A stretch of DNA of 64,000 nucleotides from Bufo bufo (lineage: Eukaryota; Chordata; Amphibia; Anura; Bufonidae), in contig NC_053392.1 of NCBI RefSeq assembly GCF_905171765.1, positions 108,070,821 through 108,134,820 on the forward strand, written 5' to 3'. The position numbers and the translations under genes were made by a program. This document shows, in pieces, positions 1 to 10,685 of the stretch (its first letter is position 1; the number at the start of each line of letters is the position of its first letter). Under the pieces are notes generated by a model. The model was not told the origin of the DNA. It made no database searches and saw only the letters and a program-made list of their open reading frames with translations.

Positions 1-369
1 AATGGGTAGAGGCAGGGGTTATTGCAGAAGTACAGGGAAATGCAGGGGTTAACACTCTGCAGGAGAGGGGATGCTCTGCAGGGTAGGGATAGGCAGGGAC
101 TGGTGGTAGTGGGCAGTCACAGGGATTGACAGGGGTTAATAGCGGTGGTGGTATAGCGATACTTATTCCAGTCCAATGCTCATCTTCCAGGGGTGTGTCC
201 GGGCTGCTGGGGACTGCATCCCGAGCACTGCCTGCGCTCTCTTTTCTTTTGGGGGTAAGGGGTTCTTCCCCCTAGTGCAGCGCAGCCCGGCGCATGGCTG
301 CCTGCTCTCTCCTTTTAGTAGGGGGGACCAGTCTCCGGAGCACCGGTTGCACTCTCCTCTGGGACACGT
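1..369. other. Unannotated left edge
   Basis: No gene or complete mobile element is recognisable. The first 140 bases hold several short imperfect copies of a caggggtta-like motif, which suggests a decayed simple or tandem repeat. Overlapping short frames on both strands have no recognisable domain. Confidence 0.4.
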
Positions 370-384
370 CATCCTGACCTGAAA

Positions 385-735
385 TTCACAGATTTTTTTT
401 GGGCTGTGATATACCACTGCTATACCTAGTAGACAGGTAAAAAAAACATCATTAATTTGTCTGTTACATATTCGGGTTAAATTCACCAATTTTTGGCTGT
501 GATAGACCCCTGCTCTACCTAGTAGACAGGTTAATAAATTTCACAAATTTTTCTGTTACATTCTTGGGTGACATTTTACAATTTTTGCCGTAAATAAACC
601 CTTGCTCTGCATAGGTGACAGGGACCGAAATTTTTAAAAATCATCTGTTCCATTGGTGGGTGACCTTAACCCATTTCTGGTGATGAAAAACCCTGCTCTG
701 CATAGGTGACAGGGAATTAAATTTGTAAAATTCGT
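385..735. repeat. Tandem repeat, about 92-bp unit, ~4 copies
   Basis: A block reading roughly 'ctgtgata..ccctgctctacctag.agacagg' recurs near 403, 496, 587 and 678, a spacing of 91-93 bases. The units have diverged by substitutions and small indels. The array lies immediately left of the 18S-like fragment. Similar arrays elsewhere in this window sit beside hAT genes, so this may be the tail of a hAT element that lies mostly outside the window; that last point is inference. Confidence 0.6.
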
Positions 736-799
736 CTTAAATGATCCCTTCCATTCGATCCTTCTGCTTTAATAACTTGTCCCACATTTCCGTTTCATC

Positions 800-1091
800 C
801 CATTGCAGCCATTGACCTCCCTTGGATGAGGTCTCCCTTTCTCACGCTTCCTCTCCGGCATGGAACCCTGATTCGCCGATAACCGTGATCAACATGGTAG
901 GCTCAGAAAAGAACATTGAAAGTTGATAGAAAAGATATCCAAATGGATCGTGGACGTCACGGGGACGTGCGATCAGGCAGAAGTTATCTAGAGTCAACAA
1001 AGTGGCAGCAGGGCCTCTCCTGGCTAACGTTTCAAAATCCAAAATACCCCAATAACATTCCAATAACAGGGCATCTTAAGAGTCCTGTATT
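800..1091 (-). pseudogene. Degenerate, rearranged 18S rRNA fragment (antisense), first part
   Basis: Read on the minus strand, this matches the 5' third of vertebrate 18S rRNA. Recognisable blocks, given as on the plus strand, are cctcccttggatgagg, ctctccgg.atggaaccctg, ccatggtagg-like, gaaagttgatag and ttatctagagtca. Bases 1056-1091 match a different 18S block (cattccaat.acagggc..c..aagagtcctgtatt). In a genuine gene that block lies on the other side of the first, so the two are in swapped order here. Many substitutions show it is not functional. The piece continues at 5188 after a hAT insertion. The match is from memory of the rRNA sequence. Confidence 0.75.
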
Positions 1092-1508
1092 CAGGGGCGT
1101 TGCTAGGGTCTAAAAACAAGCCCACTGTATCATGCGCCGTGAAGCCACGCCCCCACCCCATGAAGCCACACCCCCATCACATGGGGGGACCTTCACAGTG
1201 GTTATTAACCCCTTTTAGCAGTCCCCCCTTCACAGTAGTTATTAACCCCTTTCAGCAGTCCCCTATTCAGTGAATGGAGGACTTATGAAAGGGGTTAATA
1301 ACTACTGTGAAGGGCCTAGCCGTTTGGGCAACCCCACAGAACATCCCCTAAGTAATCTGTATCCTGCAGTAACTTAACTTTAAATCAGTGCTCATCCAGG
1401 GGTCAAGTCCTGGAAAAAAAGTGTGGGAACTCACCCAAGATCCACTGCCACCCCGACCCCCCACCAAAAAAAATAAAAAAAATATATATATATATATATA
1501 TATATATA

Positions 1509-2430
1509 CAGTACAGACCAAAAGTTTGGACACACCTTCTAATTCAAAGAGTTTTTTTTTTTTTTTTCATGACTATGAAAATTGTAGATTCACACTGAAG
1601 GCATCAAAACTATGAATTAACACATGTGGAATTATATACATAACAAACAAGTGTGAAACAACTGAAAATATGTCATATTCTAGGTTCTTCAAAGTAGCCA
1701 CCTTTTGCTTTGATTACTGCTTTGCACACTCTTGGCATTCTCTTGATGAGCTTCAAGAGGTAGTCCCCTGAAATGGTTTTCACTTCACAGGTGTGCCCTG
1801 TCAGGTTTAATAAGTGGGATTTCTTGCCTTATAAATGGGGTTGGGACATCAGTTGCGTTGAGGAGAAGTCAGGTGGATACACAGCTGATAGTCCTACTGA
1901 ATAGACTGTTAGAATTTGTATTATGCCAAGAAAAAAGCAGCTAAGTAAAGAAAAATTAGTGGTCATCATTACTTTAAGAAATGAAGGTCAGTCAGTCAGC
2001 CGAAAAATTGGGAAAGTAAGGGCTATTTGACCATGAAGGAGAGTGATGGGGTGCTGCGGCAGATGACCTGGCCTCCACAGTCACCGGACCTGAACCCAAT
2101 CGAGATGGTTTGGGGTGAGCTGGACCGCAGAGTGAAGGCAAAAGGGCCAACAAGTGCTAAGCATCTCTGGGAACTCCTTCAAGACTGTTGGAAGACCATT
2201 TCAGGGGACTACCTCTTGAAACTCATCAAGAGAATACCAAGAGTGTGCAAAGCAGTAATTCAAGCAACTTTGAAGAACCTAGAATATGACATATTTTCAG
2301 TTGTTTCACACTTGTTTGTTATGTATATAATTCCACATGTGTTAATTCATAGTTTTGATGCCTTCATAGTCATGAAAATAAAGAAAACTCTTTGAATGAG
2401 AAGGTGTGTCCAAACTTTTGGTCTGTACTG
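1509..2430 (+). mobile_element. Internally deleted Tc1-like transposon, copy 1
   Basis: The ends read cagtacagaccaaaagtttg and, inverted, the same sequence at 2411-2430, flanked by TA inside a (TA)n tract, as Tc1/mariner elements require. The inverted repeats are long, roughly 200 bases or more, and include the last codons of the transposase. The middle of the transposase gene is missing, so the element depended on enzyme supplied by other copies. A second copy with the same deletion junction lies at 48955-50321. Confidence 0.9.
1923..2395 (+). pseudogene. Tc1 transposase remnant, N- and C-terminal pieces joined
   Basis: From the ATG at 1923 about 35 codons encode a basic N-terminal start (MPRKKQLSKEK) that normally leads into the paired helix-turn-helix. 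A stop follows at the deletion junction. From 2027 another frame encodes the C-terminal catalytic end with the hallmark SPDLNPIEMVWGELDRR, in which the E is the third catalytic acidic residue. The region that should hold both catalytic aspartates is deleted, so it cannot encode an active enzyme. The last codons have also shifted frame relative to the family. Confidence 0.88.
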
Positions 2431-2440
2431 TATATATATA

Positions 2441-2640
2441 CTGGAACCTTTTTCAAGCAGTGAAAAACTGCTTGAAAAAGGTTCCAGTGTGTGAACCGAA
2501 ACGTTGCTGTTTGGTGAATAAATTACACGCTTTTACGCAAGGAAGTGCCGTGGATTCTCTTGGATTATTGTTATTTGGAAGTTTTTGATCGCTTCATCAG
2601 CCACTGGCACCCGCCATCAGATTATACTGCTGTGCTGTTC
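2441..2640. repeat. Perfect hairpin and possible Penelope-like remnant
   Basis: Bases 2441-2461 (ctggaacctttttcaagcag...) are repeated inverted at 2467-2487 with five bases between, a perfect 21-bp stem. The following text (gtgaaccgaaacgttgctg, then aataaa) resembles the conserved terminal region of Penelope-like retroelements. That family match is tentative: no reverse transcriptase is present and no hammerhead core could be folded by eye. Confidence 0.45.
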
Positions 2641-2826
2641 CCACCTGCTAGATATATTGTTGTTGTTTTATATATATATACAGAATATATATTGCTGAAA
2701 ATTCAGTGCAACATAAAACGTAAACAAAAACATGGAATTTGCGCTATATGTCTGTTTAGACATAATTAGTCTCTTTCATATTATAAGCTCCCCTTATATA
2801 TAATTTACTTACAGTTCTGTAGACTC

Positions 2827-2921
2827 AGGGGTGCTGGCAGGCTTGGCCTCAGGGGTGCTGGCTCACTTGGCCTCAGGGGTGCTGGCTCGCTTGGCCTCAG
2901 GTGTCCTGGCTTGCTTGGCCA
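2827..2921. repeat. Minisatellite, 24-bp unit, ~4 copies
   Basis: The unit aggggtgctggctcgcttgg plus cctc repeats four times with small differences. It lies inside the 1092-5187 element, downstream of the nested Tc1. It has no coding meaning. Confidence 0.8.
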
Positions 2922-3149
2922 GGCAGAAGGAGTGTGGGAGACTGTGAGGCCTTTTTTCTCCAAGCTGCTCCAGAAAAAAAAAATTCATTATACCTCAGGT
3001 CAGACCACCAATCAGACCCCCAATGTTATTCAGACCTCAGCTAACAGCCCCAATAAGATCCCCAATGTTAATAAGACCCCAATAAGACCTCAGATCACAA
3101 CTCAGCTCAGACCCCAATATAAAAGACCCCCAATCAGACCTCAGATAAG

Positions 3150-3660
3150 AGCCCCATGCCTCATAGCAGCCCCCAGTAGCCTCATAGCAGCACCCAGTAG
3201 CCTTATAGCAACCCCCAGTAGCCTTATAGCAGCCCCCAGTAGCCTCATAGCAGCCCCCAGTGCCTCTCACCAGCCCACAGTGCCTCTCCATCAGCCCCCT
3301 GTGCCTCTCCATCAGCCCCCTGTGCCTCTCCATCAGCTCCAGTGCCTCTCACCAGCCACCGGTGCCTCTCACCAGCCGCCGGTGCCTCTCACCAGCCGCC
3401 GGTGCCTCTCACCAGCCCCCAGTGCCTCTCACCAGCCCCAAGTGCCTCTCCACCAGACCCCAGTGCCTCTCCACCAGAGCCCAGTGCCTCTCCACCAGAC
3501 CCCAGTGCCTCTCCACCAGACCCCAGTTCCTCTCCATCAGCCCCCAGTGCCTCTCCATCCACCCCTAGTGCCTATCCATCAGCCCCAGTCAGTGCATCTC
3601 CATCAGCCCCCAGTGCCTCTCACCAGCCCCCAGTACCCTCTCCACCAGACCCCAGTGCGC
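3150..3660. repeat. Minisatellite, 20-21-bp unit (cagcccccagtgcctctcac)
   Basis: About 24 copies of a proline/serine-rich 20-21-base unit run here, preceded from 2995 by looser 'cagaccccaat' repeats. The alternating 20- and 21-base units keep several frames open on both strands, giving apparent proteins of 100-280 residues. These have no start context, domain or conservation and are artefacts of the repeat. Confidence 0.85.
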
Positions 3661-3895
3661 CCTCCCCAGTATTAAAATTATTGGTGGGCAGTGCACCCTC
3701 CCCAGTATTAAAATCATTGGTGGGCAGTGCACCCTCCCCTGTATTAAAATCATTGGTGGGCAGTGCGCCCTCCCCGGTATTAAAATCATTGGTGGGCAGT
3801 GCGCCCTCCCCCTTCCTCTCCCAAGTATTAAAATCATTGGTGGGCAGTGCACCCTCCCCAGTATTAAAATCATTGGTGCGCAGTGCAGCCCCCCC
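3661..3895. repeat. Minisatellite, 36-bp unit, ~6 copies
   Basis: The unit contains attaaaatcattggtgggca followed by gtgcaccctcccc and repeats about six times. Two to three copies of the same unit occur in inverted orientation at about 4850-4945, at the far end of a large inverted repeat. The array therefore belongs to one arm of a fold-back structure and has expanded in only one arm. Confidence 0.85.
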
Positions 3896-4945
3896 ATCAT
3901 TGGTGGCAGCGGCAGTTCCGATCGGTTACCATGGCAGCCAGGACGCTACTGAAGTCCTGTCTGGCTGCCATGGTCAGTTAGTCAGCAGCATACTTACATG
4001 CGCTGTGGCCGCTCAGTGTTCTGCCAGATTTATGAATCAGCAAAAAATCCACAGGATCAGCAAAAAATCATTGCAGCGCCGCGGGAGAAGGACTTCATGC
4101 GCATGCGTGAAACCGTACTCCGCGCGTGCGCGCTTAGGGGTAGTTAGATTTTCCAGCGCAAAATGTTCCATCAGATCTCCCTACCCCTGAGTGCACATGC
4201 ACAAATCATCAGGAGCAGTTCATCCTTACCGCAGAGCTGAGTGAGGCATATCGAGGTCTCCACATAGCAGAGCTGAGTGCTGGATATTGGGGGACACCGC
4301 TTATGAGGTGACCCCAATATCCAGCACTCTGCTCTATGGTAAGGATGAACTGCTCCTGATGATTTGTGGATGCGCACTCAGGAGTAGGGAGATCTGATTA
4401 AACATTTTGCGCTGGAAAATCTACCTACCCCTAACCGCGCACGCGCGGTGTACGGTTTCGCGCATGCACATGAAGTCCTTCTCCCGCGGCGCTGCAATGA
4501 TTTTTTTCTAAACCAGTGGATGTGCGCTTGCGCAGCGCCGCACACACCCTCCTCCAGTTGATTCCTGTGCGGCTGCGTCACTTCCGGTGCGGCCGTGTCA
4601 CTTCTGGTATAGCGTTTTGGCAAGGTATAGAAATCTGTCAGAACATCGGAGCTCCTTCTTCTTGTAACTCACAAGTCTGTGCGGCGCATTGCTTATGCTT
4701 ATAGCAATGTGCCGCACAGACCTGTGACGAGTTACAAGAAGAAGGAGCGCCTACTTCAGTAGCGTCCTGGTTGCCAAGGTAACCGATCGGAGCCCCAGCA
4801 TTACACCGCTGGGACTCCGATCGGAACTGCCGCTGCCACCAATGATGGGGGGGGAGGGGGGGCGCACTGCCCACCAATGATTTTAATACTGGGGAGGGGA
4901 GGGAGGGCGCACTGCCCACCAATGATTTTAATACTGGGGAGGGCG
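3661..4945. repeat. Large imperfect inverted repeat (fold-back), centre near 4300
   Basis: Arms of about 640 bases face each other. Three matched blocks support this: ccgatcggttaccatggcag (near 3918) against its inverse near 4780; the gcagcgccgcgggagaagga block near 4073 against its inverse near 4475; and ctggatattgggg against ccccaatatccag at the centre. The arms are CpG-rich in places (gcgcgtgcgcgc). No reading frame of interest lies inside. It forms the core of the non-autonomous hAT element. Confidence 0.85.
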
Positions 4946-5187
4946 CGTGACGTCAGTAAGCGAGCGCTGCCAGTACTGCATGTTTCCGGAGCTGAGTGTG
5001 TAAGATAGTATTGAGATTTAAAGTTCAGTTACTGCAGGATACTAATTAGGATGGCGGGGCCGGTGTAGAGTAGCACTGCACAGCGCAGGAGAGTCAGAGC
5101 GCCCGGCCCTGCCTGCATACAATTCGGGGCACTGGTCAAAACATTCGGGGCTCAAGCCCCGAATGTTTTGACCTAATGACGCCCCTT

Positions 5188-5245
5188 CTTGTATTGTTAT
5201 TTATCGTCACTACCTCCCCGAGTCGGGAGTGGGTATGATTGATGG
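5188..5245 (-). pseudogene. 18S rRNA fragment, second part (after the hAT insertion)
   Basis: The text gtattgttatttatcgtcac, tacctccccgagtcgggagt and gggta is close to the antisense of 18S rRNA, directly following the block that ends at 1091. It then fades through ggcctgctg into the 41-bp minisatellite. With the hAT element removed, the two halves join at the 8-bp duplication. Confidence 0.8.
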
Positions 5246-5885
5246 CCTGCTGGTGACCCTCAAAAACATTTGGAGCAAGGGCCTGCTAATCTGACCATCT
5301 AAAACATTAGGGGCGAGGGCCTGCTGCTGAGCTGACCCTCTAAAACATTAGGAGTGAGGGTCTGCTGCTGAGCTGACCATCAAAAAATTATGGTTGAAGG
5401 CCTGCAGGTGAGCTGACCCTGTAAAAGATTGTAGGTGAGGGCCTTCTGGTGAGCTGACCCTCTAAAAGGTTGTAGGTGAGGGTCTGCAGGTGAGCTAACC
5501 CTGTAATACATTATATGCGAGGGCCTGCAGGTGAGCTGACCCTGTAAAATATTATATACGAGTGCCTGCAGGTGAGCTGACCCTGTAAAAGATTGTAAGT
5601 GAGGGCCTGCAGGTGAGCTGACCCTGTAAAACATTATATGCGAGGGCCTGCAGGTGAGTTAACCCTGTAAAACATTATATGCAAGGGCCTTCAGGTGAGC
5701 TGACCCTGTAAAAGATTGTAGGTGAGGGCCTACAGGTGAGCTGACCCTATAAAACATTATATGCTAGGGCCTACAGGTGAGCTGACCCTGTAAAACATTA
5801 TATGCGAGGGCCTGCAGGTGAGCTGACCCTGTAAAACATTATATGCGAGGGCCTGCAGGTGAGCTGACTTTCTAAAAGGTTCTGA
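5246..5885. repeat. Minisatellite, ~41-bp unit, about 15 copies
   Basis: The unit gagggcctgcaggtgagctg followed by accctgtaaaacattatatgc repeats with substitutions. The first units are more divergent. The first unit starts inside the 18S-like text (ggcctgctg), so the array may have been seeded there. The 84-residue minus-strand frame here is repeat-encoded. Confidence 0.85.
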
Positions 5886-5889
5886 TACA

Positions 5890-6178
5890 CACACCCTACC
5901 CCTAGCAGGGGGTGGGCTACACTCCTTCCTAACTTCCTACTCCACCCAGGGTGTAGGCTGTGGGATTAGTCCACACCTCCACAGAGGGGGAGCTAAGCTG
6001 GAATGAACCATTCCAGCTTAGAAATACTAAACTGAAACTAAATCCCTACCAAGCTATTGCTGCCACCTGCTGGTGAACATGGAAAATTACAACAATAATT
6101 TACATTTAACATGGTTTATGCACATTTGTGAATGACATAATGTAAAATCATATCAGATGACAAGGTAAAGGCTCTTAA
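5890..6178 (-). repeat. Possible LTR-like fragment between array and hAT relic a
   Basis: The stretch resembles, on the minus strand, the outer part of the solo LTRs found elsewhere in the window: a gccacctgctggtg-like block and a short-interval block rich in ccctagc. No clean ends or target duplication were found. It truncates the hAT relic that follows. An inverted repeat lies near 5994-6024 (agctaagctggaatg against cattccagctta). Confidence 0.3.
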
Positions 6179-6179
6179 C

Positions 6180-8429
6180 AGATTGTAGCAGGGTAGAAGA
6201 GTGTCATAACACAACTCTGGGGTGTTACAAAAGCCTGGCCAACATGTGGAACGTAGAGTTCCAGCGCGTGCTCACGTCTCACAACAGCTGGTGAGCTGGC
6301 AATTTCCAGCGCTGCTGCAGCATTGACAGACCTGCTGAAGCTGTCGATGACTTGCGGAAATGAGCACACACGCGGCGCACCTTCACCAGTAGATCAAACA
6401 AATTGGGGTAGGTTTTGAGAAACCGCTGAACCACAAGGTTGAACACGTGGGCTAGGCATTGGATGTGTCTGTGCTTGCCGAGCTCCAAGCCGCCACCAAG
6501 TTACGGCCATTATCAGACACAACCATGCCTGGTTCTAGGTTGATTGACGAGATCCACAGCTCAGTCTGGTCTCTTATCCCCTGCCACAGCTCTGCGACAG
6601 TGTGCTGTTTTTCCCTTATGCATATCGGCTTCAGCACGGCCTGTTGCCGCTTCCCCACTGCAGTGCTACACTGCTTCCAGCTACCAACTGATGGCTGACT
6701 GGTGCTGCACGTCGATAATTCAGAGGTGGACGTGGAGGAGGATAAGTGGGGGTTAGAGCCACTAACGTAGGTTGTGGTGGAAAACCTGATGGAATTAGGG
6801 CCCGCAATCCTTGGCGTCGGTAGCACCTGTGCCATCCTAGGGTACGACTCACTCCTGGCCTCCACAACATTCACCCAGTGTGCCGTCAGGGAAATGTAGC
6901 GTCCCTGGCCGAATGCACTTGTCCATGTGTCCGTGGTTAAGTGTACCTTCCTAGTAACTGCGTTGGTCGGGGCACGTGTGATGTTACAGGACACATGTTG
7001 GTGTAAAGCGGGCATGGCACACCTTTAAAAATAGTGGTGGCTGGGGACTGAGTAACGAGTGACGGCCACCGACATGAGGCTGCGGAAGACCTCAGTGTCC
7101 ACAAGCCTAAATCGCAACATTTCCAGGGACAGTAATTTGGAAAGCTGCACATTTAGTGCTATGGCCTGTGGGTGGGTGACTGGGTATTTGCTCTTGCGTT
7201 CCAAGGCCTAGGGTAAGGACATTTGGACACTGCGCTGGGACACGGAAGTGGATGTGGTCGCTGATGGTGCTTGCGAAGGTCCAGGTGGAGGTCAGGAGGC
7301 ATTTGGGCCTGTGCCTTCGACAGTGGATTGGCCAGCACATAACACAGGGGAAGAGTAGGCAGTGGTGTGACCCGCAGACACAGATTGTGGACCCAGGTGT
7401 TCATATTACTTATTACGGTGCTTGGATGCCATGTGGCAGATAATGCTGATGGTGGTGAGGTTGCTAGTGTTCACGCCCAGGCTCATTTTGGTACGGCACA
7501 GGTTGCAAACTACTATTAATTTGTCGTCCGCACCTTCCTCAAAAAAGCGCCATACTGCGGAACACCAACCCCTTGGCAAGGGGTGCTCCATGGAACAGTT
7601 GCGGGCCTGTTTGGTGTGGCCCGCCTTTTCCCTTTTGCCACTCCACTGCCTCTTCCAGCCTGTTGTGGTACTGCAGATCCCTCCCCCTCTGTACTGCTGT
7701 CCTCGCTCTGCTTTCCACCTTCCCAGGTTGGGTCAGTGACTTCATCATCCACAACCTCCTCTTCCACTTCCTCACTCTGCTCATCCTCCTGACTTGTTGA
7801 CCTAACCACAACCTCAGTGATTGACAACTGTGTCTCATCCTCTTCTTCAACCTCTTAAGACAGTAATTGCCGTTGACTTATTGGCAACTGTGTATCATCA
7901 TCATCCACCTCATTAAACAGTAATTGCCGTTCCCCACCATCATCTGCTTGTGACTGTGGATGCTCAAGATTTTGGGAATCAGGGCACAAGATCTGTCCCT
8001 TTTCAAGCGTGCTGGGTAAGAGGACCAAATCAAGGAATGGCGCTGAAAATAGCTCCTCGGAATATCCAAGTGTGGGATCTCTTGTTTGCCCAGACTCTCC
8101 AAGGTGGGAGGAAGGAGGATCAGGGTGAGGATTGTGTTGAGCAGACTCTTGGCTACTGAGACTGGACTTGGTGGAAGACAGGGTGGTGCTCAACCGACTG
8201 AATGCATTATCTGCTGCAATCCAACCGACCACCTGGTCGCACTGGTCTGACTTCAAGAGTGGTGTCCTGCACCGCCCTGCAAACTGGGACATGAAGCTAG
8301 GTATCGTGGATTAGTGTGTTTCTTGTGCTCTGGCAGTAGGCACAGTTTCACCGCACCCAGGGCCACGGCCTCTGCGTGCACCATCAGCATCACGACCACT
8401 GCACGTTCCTTACTGCTCGCCTTCTTCAT
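6180..8429 (-). pseudogene. hAT transposase relic 'a' (BED finger), truncated
   Basis: Read on the minus strand from an ATG at 8429: an N-terminal basic start (MKKASSKE), an acidic stretch, then a BED-type zinc finger at about 7591-7406 (VWRFFEEG, VCNLC, HMASKH). After that come the hAT catalytic core pieces: VHLTTDTWTSAFGQGRYISL near 6950, VVSDNGRNLVAA near 6500 and CLAHVFNLVVQRF near 6450. Several frameshifts break it. It stops near 6180 just after the position of the RW motif, so the insertion domain end and C-terminal dimerisation domain are missing. It is closely similar in layout to relic 'b'. It would have been the enzyme that moves its own element. Confidence 0.88.
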
Positions 8430-8509
8430 ATTAAATGTTATATATGCTTGAAAGTCTGCCACACGTACAGTAGCGTAGGATTTGGAAGTGTATGCGCAAA
8501 AAAATGTAA

Positions 8510-10685
8510 AAAGGTATTTGAGATGTGGAAACATCCCACAGGACATATCCCGCAGATAATGTCAATGCTGTCACCAGCGGCTAATAAAAAATTACAGGGA
8601 ATTTCACAGGTATTTGGGATGAGGAAACAGTTATACAGGAGAGGTACCACCGGTAATGTCACTGTCTGCAGCGTCTACTGAAAAAGTACACTGTATGTCA
8701 CAGATAAAAATGTTATGCACACACGTTACACTGGAGATGTGGCACTGGTAATGTCACTGTCAGAAGCGGACACCGTCTTTTGAAAAAGTAAACTGTATGT
8801 CATGCAGCGTCCCACTAGTGTACGTGGGCACTGAAAAGCTTATTGTGTCACTTTATATTATGCTGTATTGCTTTCTTATGTAAAATCCCTGTTACCAGGC
8901 TGTCAGGTGCACTACACACATTCCACCACTAGATGGGGTTAGCACCACAAAATACAGTATTTACCTCAGTTCAGGCCTAGTTAGGGAGTTGAGAAGATGT
9001 AGGAGTTGAGTTCAGAGGGTGGAGGAAGAAGGAGATGGAGTGAGGAGCTAGGGGAAAGGAGAAGTCCCCTCTCCTTTCAGCTCTCTCACTTGGGCTCAAC
9101 AGCCCAGAGGAGCCAACGTGTATCTCAGTATCAAGCCAGGAAGATAGGCAGAGGTGAAGTCTGTATTCCACCATTTACTCTTCCAGAGTATCAAGTGAAT
9201 TTAGTCAAGTGGATAAAGACAAAGGAAGGACAAAGCCATTATTCTGGGCTCTAGGCGCCTTTGTATCCAGGTGAAAGATTTATTAGCTTACGGCAGCCTC
9301 ACCGTTATTCTAAGGACAGATAAGATTTCTGTTGCATCACTTGTGTGTAGAAGACTAAGACTTGAACTACCTCTACTGAGACTGAAGCAAGGCAAAGAGC
9401 TGAAGATCACTGATTACATAATAACCTACTATATCCTGAGACATAACTACAAGTAGAGCCTGTTACTGGGATTCATCACCTCCAACTTGCATGTGTACCA
9501 GTTTTATTACTGGATGCAAATTTTTATCAAGTACCTGATTATAGTAAAGTTTACAGTTGGATTCAAACCTGCCTCATTCTTCTAACTCCATACTACTATC
9601 ACTCTCAACATTTTGCACCATCAAGGTGCTTGCGTCACGACATTACTTAATTCAGGGGCCCAGCCGCACAAGCACTCAGAAACCCAATCACCATCAAGGG
9701 CACCTCAATCACCACCTGGCTGGTGTCCCCTGTAATAGAGTGTGCCCAGGAGAATCCAGTGCTGTTCTCCCCTTCACTGCACTGCTGGCCCAGGGAGGCG
9801 TCTGCTAAACCGTGAGTAACCGATGGACTGTTTGTACACTTCGGCCCACAGTGAACCTCACGTGTTCTACCCCTGCAGTCTGGCACGTTGCAGTCACAGA
9901 TAAATTCTTTCAACGCACACGTTACACTACAGATGTGGCGCACCTAATGTCACTGTCCGCAGCAGACACCGTCTACAGAAAAAGAACACTGGATGTCACA
10001 GATATTTTGGGGATGTGCACACTTTACACTAAAGATGTGGCGCAGCTAATGTCACTGTCCGCAGCGGACACCGTCTATGGAAAAAGTACACTGGATAACA
10101 CAGATAATTTTTAGATGCGCACACGTTACACTGGAGTTGTGGCGCTGGTAATGTCATTGTCAGAAGCGGACATCGTCTATTGAAAAAGTACACTGTATGT
10201 CACAGATATATTTTTGGATGTGCACACTTTACACTGGAGATGTGGCGCAGCTAATGTCACTGTCTGCAGCGGACACCGTCTACGGAAAAAGTACACTGGA
10301 TGTTACAGATATTTTTTGGATACGCACACGTTATACTGGAGATGTGCCACTGGTAATGTCACTGTCAGAAGCGGACACTGTCTACGGAACAAGTACACTG
10401 GATGTCACAGATATTTTTGGGATGCGCACACTTTACACAGGAGACGTGGTGCAGCTAATGTCACTGTCTGCAGCAGACACCGTCTACAGAAAAAGTACAC
10501 TGTATGTCACAGATATTTTTGGGATGCGCACACTTTGCACAGGAGATGCGGCGCAGTTAATGTCGCTGTCCGCAGCGGACACCGTCTACGGAAAAAGTAC
10601 ACTGGATGTCACAGATATTTTTGGGATGCGCACACTTTACACAGGAGATGTGGCGCAGCTAATGTCGCAGTCTGCAGCGGAATAA
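8510..10685. repeat. Satellite, ~102-bp unit, upstream of hAT relic a
   Basis: A 102-103-base unit (cacagatatttttgggatgc, acactttacac, gatgtggcgcagctaatgtc, gtctacggaaaaagtacac) repeats from 9893 to 10685. More diverged copies run from about 8510 to 8802, right up to the hAT start codon. In places two subtypes alternate (gcagcta and gctggta versions), giving a dimer of about 205 bases. A solo LTR interrupts the array at 8803-9892. Because 102 is divisible by three, frames stay open for 160-180 residues; these are not genes. Confidence 0.85.
8803..9892 (+). mobile_element. Solo LTR, 1090 bp
   Basis: It begins TGCAGCGTCCCACTAG and ends CACGTTGCA, with TG...CA termini. It is flanked by gtca on both sides (8799-8802 and 9893-9896), and the 102-bp satellite resumes exactly after it. 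There is no internal retroviral or retrotransposon gene, so it is a recombination-derived solo LTR. Three similar ones lie at 20088-20646, 31916-33056 and 43814-44617. Superfamily is not resolved. Confidence 0.75.

Larger units (their letters stand above)
1092..5187. mobile_element. Non-autonomous hAT-like element, 4.1 kb, inside 18S-like DNA
   Basis: The left end reads caggggcgttgctagggtc. The reverse complement of the right end reads aaggggcgtcattaggtc, giving imperfect terminal inverted repeats. The flanks are cctgtatt (1084-1091) and cttgtatt (5188-5195), an 8-bp target duplication with one mismatch, as expected for hAT. The 18S sequence continues from one flank to the other, which supports the boundaries independently. 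A block near 1350-1390 is repeated inverted near 5000-5045, so there are long subterminal inverted repeats. There is also a hairpin at about 1231-1310. No transposase is visible. Nested inside are a Tc1 derivative, minisatellites and a large fold-back. Confidence 0.75.

Noticed and set aside
800..1091. A functional rRNA gene
   Set aside because: The match to 18S is heavily mutated and its blocks are out of order; only a short part of the gene is present.
2911..4190. Proline- and serine-rich frames of 254 and 282 residues
   Set aside because: Minisatellites of 20-21 and 36 bases keep all frames open; both strands and overlapping frames look equally protein-like.
5246..5885. Possible CRISPR array (regular ~41-bp repeats)
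   Set aside because: There are no unique spacers between units; the units are head-to-tail minisatellite copies in a eukaryotic, transposon-rich context.
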